Assembly (NCBI GenBank): GCA_034509425.1
Contig: JAVTVJ010000132.1
Coordinates: 558,001 to 622,000 of the forward strand
Direction: 5' to 3'
DNA: 64,000 bases
Origin: Eopsaltria australis
Lineage: Eukaryota; Chordata; Aves; Passeriformes; Petroicidae
Shown: piece by piece, positions 1 through 12,880 of the stretch
Position numbering within the stretch: position 1 is the first letter of the stretch
How the letters are laid out: every line of letters begins with the position of its first letter
Program-made: the position numbers and the translations under genes
Notes under the pieces: generated by a model
Told to the model about the DNA's origin: nothing
Databases searched by the model: none
What the model saw: the letters and a program-made list of their open reading frames with translations, nothing else

Positions 1-3000
1 AGTGACATAGCACCTCACACATCTTTGAACAGTTTGCTTAACACCATAAACATGAACTCATGGACAAGTGTTTAGTCATGACTTTAAAAAAGACTGGGAG
101 GAGTTCCATTCCTTTGGGCCAAACTTTAAGGACAACAGACATCCACATCTGTATGAACACCGACCACAGGAGGGGATGTGTGCATGCCCTGGGGCAGCTC
201 AGTTCCAAGCTGTACATTACGGTGTCTGTGCATGAGGGCACTGAAGCGCAGAGAGCAGGAGAATAGCAGGACACGGCCACATTTGGAAACACCAATTCCA
301 TCACTGCTAAACTATAAGTCGCCAGCTGCAACTTCTTGTCAGAGAGCACCCCACCAGTGCTAGCCAGGTCTCTCAGGTGATGTCTGCTTGCATCCCACCC
401 ACCACCCTCTCGACTGCTGGAGACGGTGGCTGAGCTCAGGATTGAGGGAAAGCCCGCAACAAAGGGATTCGGCAGCAGATGGCAGCACACGGTCACGGCT
501 GACACTGAACTCAACGCCTGGTCACGGGTGCCACCAGCCCAGCCAGGCTCGCAGACCAGACTTGGGAGGGGAGGGAGCGCCACACCTCTTTACATGCCTA
601 ACACACACGGCTCGACACAAAGGCTGCAAGTTAAAGGTGGCTCCCTCCTTTAGGGAATGTCTCTTCGGACTGCTTCAAGGCTTGGAAAGCCAGTCGACTA
701 AGCAAGGCACCTGACTGTGCCTCAACACGCAGGAGCTGCCATCCTATAGCGCCTGGGAAAGAGAAGGGAGAGCAGGCCATTGCAAGTCACCTGCCTGGCC
801 TGCTCCAAACACAAGTGATGCAGGAAGTCCACTGCAGGATCCCAGCAGTGACTGGAAAACACAGCTCTGGTCAGGAGCCACTACACGGTCCAGCTGTTGC
901 TCAGCTTCAAGCAATGTCCATCAGAGCTCCAGCTCTGGATGAAGACATACAGCTACAGGTAATGGCAGGTGGCAAAATTAAGCTGTCATCCTGCATTGTG
1001 CTTTCCCTGTTAGCACAGACAGAGCTTTATCTTGGAAGAAAGAGACCAGTAACAGCCTCCAGAGTGAGAGTCTATTGTTCACATAATGTAATGAGCACTC
1101 ATCAGACTACCTAGACCTTGAGGCAATTACAATATGTGTTAACCACTCAGGCCAGTGTTCTGCTTATATACATTAACAGCCCCATTGTTCTTCCTTCTAG
1201 AACCTTGTAGGTTTATGCTGACTTAACAGGATGAGTTCAGATTCAGATACTTTTACCTCATTATCAAAGCTCAGGAAGACTTTGGGGGTTTTGGTTTCCT
1301 GTTTGGTTTTTGTTTGATTTCCTCCAATGTACAACCCTTCCTCTGCATTTCTTCAGGATGCTGAAGGAGTTCTTCAGCATCAAGGCTTTGTGAAATCTGG
1401 CAGGTTTGTGTCTGCAATCCATATTGTATGGCTGTGGTAAGAACAGCTGCTGCATGACTGTGAGACACCATGTCACAGAACGTATAATATCATTAATGGG
1501 AGAAGGGGGAGGGAAATAACTCACATCCCACCTCAACTACAGCTCCCACAGAACTGACAACCAAAAACCAGACGAAACTGGGATCTTCCACTTGTTTCTG
1601 GATTCTTTCTATGTGCTACAGTCTGTCTCCCAATTGGAAGAAAGTGAAGACTTGCACAAGACTCACCGAACTGTGTGTTTTAGCAGGTCTTGCTGTGAGG
1701 AAAAGCATGGGGACTGGGAAGATCTCCACATAGGACTAAGCTCTCCCTCATGAACTGTTTCCCAGTCTTCTGTGCTTCTTTATGCACAAACAGGAGTATA
1801 TCCCAGCACTTCCCTTAGGTGAACCTCATCTGAAAATCCTCCTGCTCTAGAGAAAGATCCTTTTAGGCTTTTCAACTCTTTTTGTTTAAAGTACCTACTG
1901 AAAAGTCTGAGAAGCTCCACCACAGCTTATGGGTAAAACGCTTCATCTTCCCCCTGCCAGGACCTATACAACATACCCATCCTCTTCACCAAAACAGGGC
2001 AAAAGCTTTGCTCCTAGAGCTGAAAAAATGTCTTTTTTTTCCCCAGACACTACAGATAGTAGAATGTTTGTCAATTCAAACAGCTGATTTAAAAGGTTAA
2101 GACTTCTCATCTTTACCCAGGCCACAAGACTTGTGCTGTACTTTCAACACAGCCATATGCACAGCTCTACTGTCTGGCAGGGGAGCATGGAGCAAGCATG
2201 CTGTGCAAGATGGCTGCAAGCAGCTTGATAGAACAGGGCCCTGAGCACATTCTCCACCTCCTTGGGGTCCGGCTGCCTGCACTCAGGTCCAGCTTAAGTA
2301 ATAGAGGTGTTTGGCTTTGAGAAACCTCAGCAACATCGGCCTTACCACAGCTAAGGGTCTCACCCTTGGTCCCTGCCTGAGCTAGCACAGCCATGCCTGG
2401 CCGTGTCCCTGTCTGGCCACGTACCCTGATGATCTAAATCCCCATCCTGACCTGCTCTGATCCTTGTGCTTACGTACATCAGAACTGCTCCTTTTCTGGT
2501 GAGGCCACTGCCCCTGCCTGCCCTGCCGTGACTCACCTTCTGGCTCTCTCTCTCTTTCCAAGCAACTTGTCCTTGCTGCCCCTAACAAAGGGCCCACTCA
2601 GCTCACCTTGCCCATCTCTGCATTAGGCAGAGACTGTTTCCCATCTACCAGCATGGAAAGAATAATTTCTGAAAATTTCTGCAAGCTGTAGAATTTAATG
2701 TCTGAAATGCTAAATAGCAGGGCAACCAAGTTTTCTCACTTGCTCATTTTACCCACACTCGGACCAAGCCCCATATGAACCTACAGTCAGGTCTGTTTCC
2801 ATGTTGTCCATTTGTGTTTGGTATTGTATGAGTTTTTTACCCCATTTGGAACAGCCGTGTCACTTTTGTGTCCTTCTTCCACACTCCTACCTCTTTGCCC
2901 AGACAGAGCCTGAACCCATCACTCCTGAAGTTGCTCCTGTCCAGTCTGCAGGCCACAACACATATGCAGAAGGATAAGTAGGCTGTGAGGATCTTGCTGG

Positions 3001-5308
3001 AGACACCAGGACCTTCAACCTAGAGGCTTCCAAAGCAAAAACAATTTGACAACTTAGAAGACTCATGACATTCTTTTCCCCAGTATTACTTGTTTAATTA
3101 CCATTTGCACCAGTACATCTTATGCTTTATATACATATATCTTTAATTTTTGCTTCTTCAGCTTTTCAAATACATAATATATTATCTCCAGAATACTAAG
3201 ACAATACAGAAGAGGCTCCTAGTTAGTTGTTAATTGGTGCCATGAACTTCCTTGGTTAGGGAATTGATACATAGTTGAAATGACAGGACCTCACAAGGAT
3301 GTGAGCAAACAAAAAGACAAAGAAAACAAAATGCCAACCCAGAAGAGTCTGTGATGTTGCTTGCAGACTACAGCCATCCACAAGTTCAGGAGGCAGGGAG
3401 TTAAGTACAGAGAGACTGCAGGAGTGACTATGAAGGCAAGGGAGGGCTGGCAGGGGTAAACACCAAGAGAGCCAGGGAATCAGGGTTAAATGACTACTTA
3501 ATACATCCAAGAGCAGTCTGGTCCCCACTTCCACAAGTGGAACTGCAGCAGCTTTAGAGCTATTTCAAGAATGTTGCTCCCCGGAGGGATAGTCTAAGTA
3601 AAACTGTGTCCAAAATGCCCTCAGTGTAGCCAGACAAAAATGACAAAAGACCTTTGCCAATACAAGGTGCATATGTCTAACTACTCTTTTAAAAGCCTCA
3701 CCAGAAAATTTTTGCCCAAAGGAAAATATTTCCTTGCGAAGGTGTGCTAGAGACACAAAAGTGTTGCTGTGTTGAGTGTTCAAAACAGGAAGAAGCCTTC
3801 CAGCAAAGCACCAAAGCCCTAGTGTTCCAGTAACTGGGTACAGTTGTCCAGGAGTCACTGAGACCACCTTCCCAGCTAGTGTTTTGGCTTCTGAGCCAGC
3901 ATGAAGGGTTGCAATTCAGCATTGTGAGGTTTCCAGCCTGCCCTGTGAGTTTGCCCAGAGTAATCAACAGACTTACACCCCAGATCACATCCACAGCTGC
4001 TGAAGATGAAGTAGTGTCCAGACTAAAGGGCCTCAGGAAACTCTCCCAAAGAAAAAAGTAGAAAGTCATGGCTTTTTACCTCTTTCTAACTCCCTTAACC
4101 ACACAGGAAATAGAGGGGGCTTAAAAACATTAAAAATAAAAACTAAAAAAATCCAAGTTCCAGTAACCAGCTCACATCCCTGAAAGTTGGACTCAGAAGA
4201 GAAGTCATAATAAGGAACATAGGTGGGAGAATTTTGCTCCCACAGATCTCAGGATTGAGCCTACTATACATTTCTTGCTCAAACGAGTCAGTTGAAAATG
4301 GGAAGGAGACTGTCCCTTCATCAGAGAATAATCTATTGTCCCACCGTAATTCTTACTGTGGATATGCAATACTTGTAACACAGTGCCAAGTCACAACACA
4401 AGGCCAGGGCTCAGGATAGTGATGCAGGAACATGAAATGCTGAGTGGTGGCAATCACCTGGTTGTCATCTAGTGCAAGTAACTACCAAATTGTAAAAACA
4501 GGCTTTTTTTTCCTTAAAGCTATTTCCAGTTAAAACAGCTCAGTGACAGTGAGGCCTTTGCATGGGGAGAAAGGAGCTAAAATGAGAGAAGTTCCTCCAG
4601 TGAACCTGCAAGCCAAATCAGGAGCCTCGAGATGGGGTGCCCACCTGGAACTACAGCGCAAGGGCAGCAGGTCTACTCAAGGACTCGTGTGACTCCTCCC
4701 ACAGGAGCACGAGGACATCCAGCACTACCAACAATTGCACCAAGGACAGAAGAGTAGTGTGTGTGTGGGGAGGGTCACTGCTCACCACAGATGTCACTAA
4801 TCCAAGAGGGTTTTGTGTTGAGACAAGACCTATCTCATTAGAGGTTCCATTTAGCAGGTGTAGCCAAGTGCAGCTGCCCTCAGCACCACAAGCTGTAGGG
4901 ACTGCAGTCACTACTGAAAGCAGCCACAAAAAGCAACAGCCCAGCCAGAGAAAATTTGAAGGACGAGGAACCCAGAGGCACCTACCCAGCCTCCTCCTGT
5001 ACCCACTTTCTTCAAGATTCTTGTTTTCCCTGTATGGAAAGACAGGGAAAAAGAGCTGGGAGGTACCATGTAATGGCCAAGTGGATGGAGGAGATGAGGC
5101 TACCTCTTTTCTCCTTGCCCATCCTGGGAGGAGTCAGTATGTTCTCTACAGGTTCAGTGGGATCAAAAATAGTAAGTTTAAGTGAAGGTCTGATCTAAAA
5201 ATGAAGGATTGTCCCAATTTGATTGAAGACTAGAGAGGTTTGTGCCCCCTCTGATCCCATTTGGTGCCTCTAGGTCATCAGTTTGTCCCATTTCATTGCT
5301 TTGATCAT
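1..5308. other. Non-coding flank, probably including the NECAP1 3' UTR
   Basis: No frame in this stretch gives a recognisable protein; the longest open frame (38-583, minus) is compositionally random and matches no family I know. NECAP1 ends at 5309 on the minus strand, so its 3' UTR must start here and run leftwards. I see no AATAAA on the minus strand close to the stop. ATTAAA variants lie at 3142-3147 and 3093-3098 (TTTAAT on plus), which would give a 3' UTR of about 2.2 kb. The actual end is not determined. No CR1 copy is obvious here. Confidence 0.5.
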
Positions 5309-8300
5309 TCAGAACTGGACCCAGTTGGACTGCTGAGGAGCCTGATTGGGAACAGCACTGAAATAAAAAAAGGAGAATCAAATGAGCAGATCCAGTAAGA
5401 ATTCTTAACTTACGGCTCTTCCCACACCCATCAGGACACTACCCTTCTTGTGTTCCATTCATCAGTTTACCTGGATGCAGTGCTGAAGTCTCCCCAGAGG
5501 TCTGTGGTAGCTGATGCTGGTGCCTTGGATGCAGCTGCAGGAGCATCTAAGTCTAAAAGAATATCTAAGGCAGAAGAGAGAGAGAAAAAAAATATATCAG
5601 GCTTACCAAGAAAACCCCACAGGCATTTAAACAAATTCCTGGATGCAGGGGCAGAAAAATCTTTGAAGGGATTCCAGCTTTCCCTCCAGAAGTCAGACTT
5701 TGAGGGGTTTGTTATAACAGCATGTCCTTTTGCCAAATGTGCACACCTCCAGCTGACACTGCAAAGGTACACTGTCTTCAGGAACTATTCAGTCTCCACT
5801 CAGCACACTGCCTGGCAGATTTGTCACTTATTACCTCTCCCAGCACAGGTAAGGCTCAGACTCAATCCGAGCTTAGCAATTGTAACAGCTGCCAAACAGG
5901 CACCACCTTAACAGTATAAACCACGCACTGGGACCACATGAACCCTGCTCAGAAGCTCACGGTTTCTTCTCACTCAAGCCTGTGGACAGCACTGAAGTCT
6001 CTGCCTTAACAAAGGGATCATCAGCTCTCCAGACACCTCTGCATGGTCACACTTTCAGCACAGCATCCAGAAGACTGCAGCAATCTCTTTGTTACAGAAT
6101 CACAGGATGACTTAAGTTGGAAGGGACCTCCAAAAATCACATCTTGTCCCACTGCCATGCCATGAGCAGGGACATCTTGCACTAAATCAGGTTACTCAAA
6201 GCCCCATCCAATATGGTCTTGAACACTTGCAATGAAGGGGTATCCACAGCTTCTCTGGACAAACCGTTACAGGGTTTCACCACCTTAATGGTAAAAATGT
6301 CTTCTTTATATCCAATCTAAATCCACCCTCTGTCTTTCCCCCTTGCCCTGTCACTACAAACCCTGGTAAAAAGTCTTTCTCCATCTTTCCGACAAGCTCT
6401 CTTTATATAATGAAAGGTCTCCCCAGAGCTTTGTCCTCTCCAAGCTAAACAGCCCCAACCCTCTCAGCCTTTCTTCAAAGGCTATTCCCATGGCCCTTCT
6501 CTGGACCCAGTATAACAGGTTCACATCTTTCTTGTACAGGGGACACCAGAGCTGCCAAAGAGACCAAAACCCTTGGGACACACCATGTCTCAGAGGGCAC
6601 TGCTGGCACTAGGTTGAACAAGAGTTTGCTGAAGCAGAACCTGCCAGTGTCTGACAGACTGTTGGCTCACTGCTAAGGTTTACCTGAACTGCTTGCATTA
6701 CTGGATTTCTGCACAGGTGGTGGTGTGACGTGGTTGGCAATGGCTGTGGAAGAAGGGGGAGGTATAGGAGGGACTGCAATTTTGCCTCCTGGTGGGGGTG
6801 GCAGCAGGCTCAGGCCCCCTGATCCAGACACACGGGGCTTGGCTGCTCCTCCTTTCTTTGACGTCATGTTCTGTATTAAAAAGAAAAAAAAAAAAAGGAA
6901 GTGTAAAAAAGAGTCTCCATCAGCATATCCAGAGAAAGAAGCAGGGTAAACTGGTCTGCTTACCCCAATGTTTAGTTTGATGGTCTGCCCTTCCTTAAAC
7001 CCCAAGTCTAATTTGGGACGTGTGTCAGCTTCCTGGGATTCCTTGGAGATTTCAGTCTCCTGCTTCACCCACCTAAAAAGAAGAGAGGAAGTCATGAGAT
7101 CTTGAGGCAAAAAGGGAGAGTGTTTTAGAAAAATGTGTGGTTTCTCTCTCCATCCCACCAAACTACCTTGCCTTGTCAAACCAGCTATCTCCCTACTCCT
7201 GGTGTATCAAAGCACAAAGCTGGAACTACCACACATCCATGAGGCTGTTTAACACTGCACCTGGAGCATCACAGGACCTAAGCTTAAGACTTACAGATCT
7301 GACCCTGCAGGGGCTCTCAGCTTGCATGACAGCTGGCAGCACACTCAAGTGTCCCTTGCCAGAGCAGGGTTTCAGGGCCACCCCAAGGAAACCTGTGCTA
7401 AATGAACATGCACCACCACCCACCATACTCTACAGGCCAGAGGAAAAACAGCATTCCAGAAAAGCAAAACTCACTTGAAATGATCCTGCAAAGAGACGTT
7501 GAAGTCAAAGGCATCACCCCGATCCGTGAAGCCAATGCCTATAAAAGCACTTCGTCCTAGCAAGGAGACAGGAGGAGTCACTGGAGGTGCTCTGCAGCTG
7601 GGCCACAAACCCCTCTGCTTGTCCTAAATCACTCTGACACACCTGCAGCTGGATGCCAGCAACCCACAGCAGTTCACTGTCCCCAGCCTTCAGGATGCAC
7701 CCTTCTTCTCAGGGGGAGTGCTTAGAAACCCAACATTCCTTCCCATCCCAGCCCCCAGACTCTGTGCAATGTAGAGAACCTCCTCAGACCCCTCCAGGCA
7801 CACCACCTGGCCTTTTCAGCATTCCCCACACCATTTCCATCCTCCTGGCACACTCCCAGCTCCACCTGGGTCTCCTCCACCCCTAGCACTTGGCACGTAC
7901 AATGGCTCCCAACTCACCAGTCCCATCCTGAATCCGAATGACGAAGTAGCGGCTGGAATCTGCCACGGTCTCCACTGCAATGCCAGGGTATTGATCTATA
8001 GGAGCCTGGGCAAAAAGCTCTCCTGCAGACAAAGAATCAGGTGTTAAGGAGAGCAACCCCTTGTTAAAGCATGGCCAGGGCTGCCATGCACAGCTCTGGG
8101 CAGGCTCAGGGGCAGCAATGACAGTCACAGCCTTACCAAGGCACAGCCTTTCCCTTACCTGAAACCTTATCCTCCAGTTTTATGTAGGCAGTTTTGCCTT
8201 TGGAGGTGACACGAAGCCGCCCTGTCCAGTCTGGATGGTCTAGTTTCCAGTCAGATGCCCTGAAAAGAAGAGCAGCTGATCACTGACCATAGTCAACCCC

Positions 8301-9665
8301 TCCAGTTCTGCCCAGCCACCTCAGAAGAAATCTCTGCTCCCAAACCCTCACCACCTGCAGCTGCCTCATTCCACTTCTCTCCCCAAACAAGACATGGGCT
8401 CTCACTCCTCTCTTGTTGCTGCCAATTAACACAGGACTTTGACTGGCATCTCTGAGCAAAGTGAAAGAGACACAGTCCAGAGAACATCAACTCCTCACCT
8501 TTATAAGCTTGCAAAAGAGGGGAGACAGAAGCCCAGAAACTCACTTGAACAGGAAATCCACAAAAGGGATTTGTAAGCACTGGAAAGACCCCAAAAATTA
8601 ATGAGTAACATGCTGAAAAGCCACTTTTTATTGTTGTAAACTAACACGGAGTACTTCTGAACCTAAAAGCAGCTGACTTAGACCAGGCAAAACACACACA
8701 CAGACATTTTGACTGACCCATCACGCTCTCTGCCAGAGACTCTTGTGAAGGGAAAGAAAAAAAAAAAAACAGAAAGAGAGAAAAAAACCGACCTACAGAA
8801 TCACAGAATATTCTGAGTTGGAAGGGACCCACAACGATCACTGAGTCCAACCCCTGGCCCTGCACAGGACACCCCAAAAATGACACCGTGTGCCTGAGAG
8901 CATTGTCGAATTGCTTCCTGAACTCTGGCAGGCTTGGTGCTGTAAAATCCACAGGATTTTACAACTGGAAACAAACATCCCTGGCCAGGCACAACATCCG
9001 CCTACAGTCTGTCAGGTTCAGGGAGTACATAAACCCCTTCTCCAGCAGGTCTGTGGGTACAGCCTGCAGAGTCACACTGCTGCTTTTGGCTGACCAGAGA
9101 AGGCATTTCCAACTGCTGGTCCTGCAGCCTCTTCTTAAAAATCACCCCGAATTCCTCCTGCCTTCCTCCCCGCCACTGCGAGAGCCACCAGGCCAAATCC
9201 ATGCCGTTCTAGCACATCAGCGTCACCTCCCAGGGCACCCGGCAAAGCGGGAGCAGACGTCAGCTCTGTCTGGCAAAGCAAGCTGCGCCCTCACCTCCTG
9301 CCCCTCATTACCAGAGCAGCCCCTGCTCCTCCACAGCACGGAGCGGAGGCTCCTCTACTTTCACCATATGCCCGCAAAAGGCAACTCCAGCCGGCGGCTC
9401 CCCCAGAGCTCGGCTGGAGGGGGCTCAGGGCACGGCCAGACCTGCTCGCGACCACAGGACACGGCTTTCCCAAGGGGCGAGGCCGGGGCATGGCGTGGCC
9501 CTGAGGGCAGAGGCTGGGCCAGGCCGGACCGCGCCGGGGCGATCCTGAGCGCCGCACGCTCGCTCACCTGTAGCCGCGGTTGGAGGTGCGCGGCGGGATG
9601 CGGTAGACGTTGACATCGGGCTTCACGCAGAGAACGGACTCGTACTCCAGCTCGGCCGCCGCCAT
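5309..9665 (-). CDS. NECAP1: NECAP1, adaptin ear-binding coat-associated protein 1 (8 coding exons, 274 aa)
   Basis: Clathrin-coat accessory protein that binds the ear domains of AP-2 (and AP-1) in endocytosis; cytosolic and vesicle-associated. Coding exons on the minus strand: 9665-9568, 8259-8159, 8022-7918, 7556-7475, 7072-6964, 6870-6684, 5564-5471 and 5357-5309. All junctions are GT-AG and phases join exactly (825 nt including stop). The ATG at 9665 gives an N-terminus starting [19 protein letters not shown], as in vertebrate NECAP1. Residues 1 to about 133 form the PHear fold, with [32 protein letters not shown] and [20 protein letters not shown] proline-rich linker follows ([13 protein letters not shown]). 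Two ear-binding WxxF motifs are present, WGDF at 251-254 and WVQF as the last four residues. Length is close to the human protein (275 aa). Every exon reads intact. Confidence 0.97.
6092..6590 (-). mobile_element. CR1 LINE fragment in NECAP1 intron 6
   Basis: The plus strand begins with the reverse complement of a CR1 3' end (ACAGAATCACAGGATGACTT, then a TTGGAAGGGACCTCC block). The minus strand still encodes a broken tail of the CR1 reverse-transcriptase ORF, including a recognisable [21 protein letters not shown]. It is 5'-truncated, as most CR1 copies are, and lies between NECAP1 coding exons 6 and 7. Confidence 0.9.
8793..8942 (-). mobile_element. Short CR1 fragment in NECAP1 intron 1
   Basis: Reverse complement of a CR1 3' end: CAGAATCACAGAATATTCTG followed by the conserved GAGTTGGAAGGGACCCACAA and GAGTCCAACCCCTGGCCCTG blocks. 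About 150 bp, 5'-truncated. It sits between NECAP1 coding exons 1 and 2. Confidence 0.9.
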
Positions 9666-10060
9666 GTCGGCCGCGAAGCCCGGCGAGGAGCGAGCGGCGG
9701 GAGCCTAGTGACCAGCGGCGCTGCCCACCGCCATCTTTGATGAGGGCAGACACCGCCTGGGGGCGCCGGCGCGGCCGGGCCGGACGCGGGCCACGTCGGT
9801 GAAGCGGGGGGAGCCATCTTGGATCCTGGCAGCGGGGGCGGGAGGGCGCCATCTTGGAGCCGCCCCTGACACAGCAGCGGCGGCCGGCGCCATGTTGGGG
9901 CCTGGCAGGTGCCGCGGCGGGGCGGGCGCGGCCATGTTTGTTCGGGGCACCGTGCCGGTGCCTGAGGGGCGGGAGCGGCCGCGGTGCTTGTGCCGCCTCA
10001 CGGTACCGAGCTGCCCGTCTGGATCCCCCGGGACTGCCGCCCTGGGGGCCTCAGTGACTG
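9230..10060 (-). promoter_or_regulatory. CpG-island promoter of NECAP1 with repeated YY1-like motifs
   Basis: GC- and CpG-rich stretch spanning NECAP1 exon 1 and about 400 bp upstream. It contains five GCCATCTT/GCCATGTT elements, all in one orientation: 9730-9737, 9813-9820, 9848-9855, 9889-9896 and 9931-9938. On the NECAP1 strand the first three read AAGATGGC, the YY1 core. There is no TATA box, as expected of a housekeeping CpG promoter. The start of transcription is not defined by sequence alone but should lie between about 9.68 and 9.95 kb. Confidence 0.8.
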
Positions 10061-10448
10061 CGTTCTGTCTGTGGTGTGGGGATCAGGTGGCTTCTTGGTA
10101 AAAGAGCGAGCCAAAAAGGAAATGCGGCACACAGCACGACAGGTTTTGCTGCTGGAGGTGATGGAAATGGCAGCTATGCAACGCTAGGTTTCAGGAGTGG
10201 GTCTTCCCCCCAAATAAGGGTGCAGATAATAGTTTATTTATCAGTAATGATAAATAAATTTATCAGTAATAATAAGGCTGACAGCATTTAAACCACTCTT
10301 AATGGTGGCTTCTCAGTGGAGCCTGGTGTTGAACTTTATTGCTGGGCAGTGTCCAGTGACTGAGTCTCTAAAGTACCAATGTTTACTCAGGAAAGTAGAA
10401 GGACAGGCATAAGAAAAGTTACAAAATTACAAAAAGCCATGTCTGAGC

Positions 10449-10525
10449 ATTCCATGTTGAGCATTGGAACGGGCTGCCTATGGGGGTGGTGGGGTCACCA
10501 TCCCTGGAGGTGTTAAGGTAAAAAT
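10449..10525 (+). mobile_element. CR1 LINE fragment
   Basis: Matches the CR1 3' region in forward orientation: ATTGGAACGGGCTGCCTATG, then GGGGTCACCATCCCTGGAGG and TGTTAAGG. About 75 bp; the 3' tail is missing. Confidence 0.8.
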
Positions 10526-11704
10526 AATCAAAATAATCACTGAAACATCACTGAGGTTGAGGTTTTGTTTTTTTGTTTTTGTTTTCCAGTAGGGAATAGC
10601 CTTAGTTAATGCAGACAAAGCCATTCCCAGCCATGGCTGTCTAGTCATCATTCTCTATTTTTTTTTTTCTTGTTCTACAACTTTTTAAGATCAAGGCCCA
10701 GTACAGCATTCAGAGTTCAAAAAGCAGCTTACATTTACCTTTTGAGTAGAGTTGCTTGCTGGCCTAATTCTTCATTAGAACTTCAGCAGTGACTGCTGAG
10801 TTTTTTCATTGAGCACTAATAACCTGCCGGGAGTACACCCCTCCATGTGCATACGGTTGCTTTTCCAAGTTCAATGATTCACAATTAGCAGTATTAAATT
10901 TCACCTACCTCTTTACAGTGCTGTCATTCAGCGTGCCACAGCCCTCCTACGGTCCCTCTAGAAGGAGAGCATCTCGGATGAGGGAGTGGCAAAGGGCCAA
11001 CTATTATAAGGCATGTGAGGAAAGGCTCACAAGCAGCACCAGAACGCCAGGAATACGTCTCCCTTTCAATTCCACTGAGACTTAACCAGCAGAGACCACA
11101 ACATTCTTCTGCCTGGTTTAAACAAGCATCTCTGAACCAATAAAAAAAATACAAAGCACTGCCAATAATCTGATAATAAACTGAAGTTTAAATATTTATT
11201 TATTTATTTTTAAGGATTCAGCAGAGAGGTTGAAATTTTGAAATATAACATATTTAAAATCAGACTATGAAAGCAATGGAGGATCCATATTCTTCCCACA
11301 CAGAAATCTTCAATTAACAAGATTAACAAAAACCAAGGAACAGAAGAAATCTTGGATCTCTGTGAAAGATCATAGCTAGCTAGACATGCCTCTGCAGAAA
11401 AACAAGTGGAAAATTGGAGAGGAGCTGCAAAACTTTTGAGAACTGCAGAAGAAATATGAAATACAAGTGGAACTCTCAGTTCTTGCCGAAGTGTTTTTGA
11501 GACAATGTGCTTACTCTTGCAGGGGGGAGGCTTTTGTAGATCCATTGATCATGCTTTTAGAATTGCACATGGGTGTAACTGTTTGGGAGCTGGCAGACTG
11601 GTGCAGTTTTGTAGTAACAAACCTGGGAACGTGGCAACTTGCATTATGGCTTTAGCCAGCTTGTGCTGGCCAGTTGAGCCTAGACATCTAGATAAACTTC
11701 AGTA

Positions 11705-12880
11705 TGATGAAATATGGGCTAGATAAGGGGATGGTGAGGTGGACGGAGTACTGGCTGAGCTGCTGGGCTCAGAGGGTGGCAGTCAGAAAGACTAAATGCA
11801 TCTGGAGACCAGTCACTAGTGGTATCTGGCTGCAGCTGACACTGGTTCCATTCTAACTCTTCATTTGTGACCTGCAGGATGAAGTCACATGCACCCTCAA
11901 CAAGTCTGCAGATGATACAAAGCTGGTCGGAGTATGGCTGATGCACCAGGTATCTGTGCTACCATTTAGAGGAACCTGGACATCCTGGAGAACTGGGCAG
12001 TCAGGACCTCATGAAGTTCAAGGAGAAGAGAAGAGTCCTGGGTAGGAACAACCCCATGCACTAATAAATGCTGAAAAGCAGCTTTACAGAGAATGATGAT
12101 GTGGTCCTGCTGGACAAAAAGCTGAACATAAGGCAGCAATGTGCCTTTTGTAGAAAAGAATTCTGATAGCTGCCAGGGCTGGATTAGGAGGAGTGTTGCC
12201 AGCATGTCAAGAGGGGTGATCCTGCCCCTCTGGTGAGCACCGATGAGGGCACATCTAGAGTGCTGGGTCCAGTTCTGGGCTTCCTACTAGCAGAGAGACA
12301 TGGCCATACTGGAGTGAAACCTGGGGAGAGCCACTAAGGTAATTAAGGAACTGGTACAGCTGTTAGGCAAGGAGAGGCTGGGAGAGCTGGAACTACTCAG
12401 CCTGGAAAAGAGAATTATAGGATGATTTGGATTGGAAGGGACATCAAGATCATGTGGTTTCAGCCTCCCTGCAATGAGCAGGGACACTCCCACTAGACCA
12501 GGTTGCTCAGAGCCCCATCCAACCTGGGGAGAAGAGAAAAGGCATAGGGGGACTTTTTTATCTGTCTGATGAGAGCGTTAATGGAGATGGAGACAGACTT
12601 TCTTCAGTGGAGCCTGCTGACAGGACAAGCAGCCAGGGGACACACTGAAACATGGGAAGTTCCATCTGAACTCAAAAAATCACTTTTTTACTGTGAGGGT
12701 GGTTGAACATTGGAACAAATTGCTTTGGAGAGTTTGTGGTATCTCTTTCTGTGGAGATACCCAGACATAACTGGACACAGTCCTGGTCAGTCTTCTCTAG
12801 ATGACCCTGTTTTGAGCAGTGGGGTTGGGCTAGGCAGTCTCCAGTGTTCCAACTTCAACTAATCTGTGATACTGTGAATT
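11705..12880 (+). mobile_element. 5'-truncated CR1 LINE, about 1.2 kb, interrupted by a second CR1
   Basis: Forward CR1 with decayed reverse-transcriptase ORF: TCTGCAGATGATACAAAGCT corresponds to the conserved FADDTKL motif at about 11.91 kb, followed by AACAACCCCATGCACTAATA, CTGCCCCTCTGGTGAGCACC and GTGCTGGGTCCAGTTCTGGG. The 3' part continues at 12532 (ACCCTGTTTTGAGCAGTGGG, then GTTCCAACTTCAACTAATCTG). No usable open frame remains. The element is split by an oppositely oriented CR1 at about 12415-12531. Confidence 0.92.
12415..12531 (-). mobile_element. Nested CR1 fragment inserted in the 11705-12880 CR1
   Basis: Reverse complement of a CR1 3' end (ATAGGATGATTTGGATTGGA, then GGGACATCAAGATCATGTGG and CAGAGCCCCATCCAACCTGG). 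The outer element is interrupted right after CAGCCTGGAAAAGAGAA and resumes with AAGAGAAAAGGCATAGGGGG. AAGAGAA on both sides (12408-12414 and 12532-12538) is a candidate target-site duplication. The copy is about 115 bp. Confidence 0.85.

Noticed and set aside
38..583. 181-aa open frame on the minus strand
   Set aside because: No family resemblance, Cys/Ser-rich random composition, no splice context; best read as UTR or flank.
5467..5911. Open frames antisense to NECAP1 exon 7
   Set aside because: Shadow of the real coding exon on the opposite strand.
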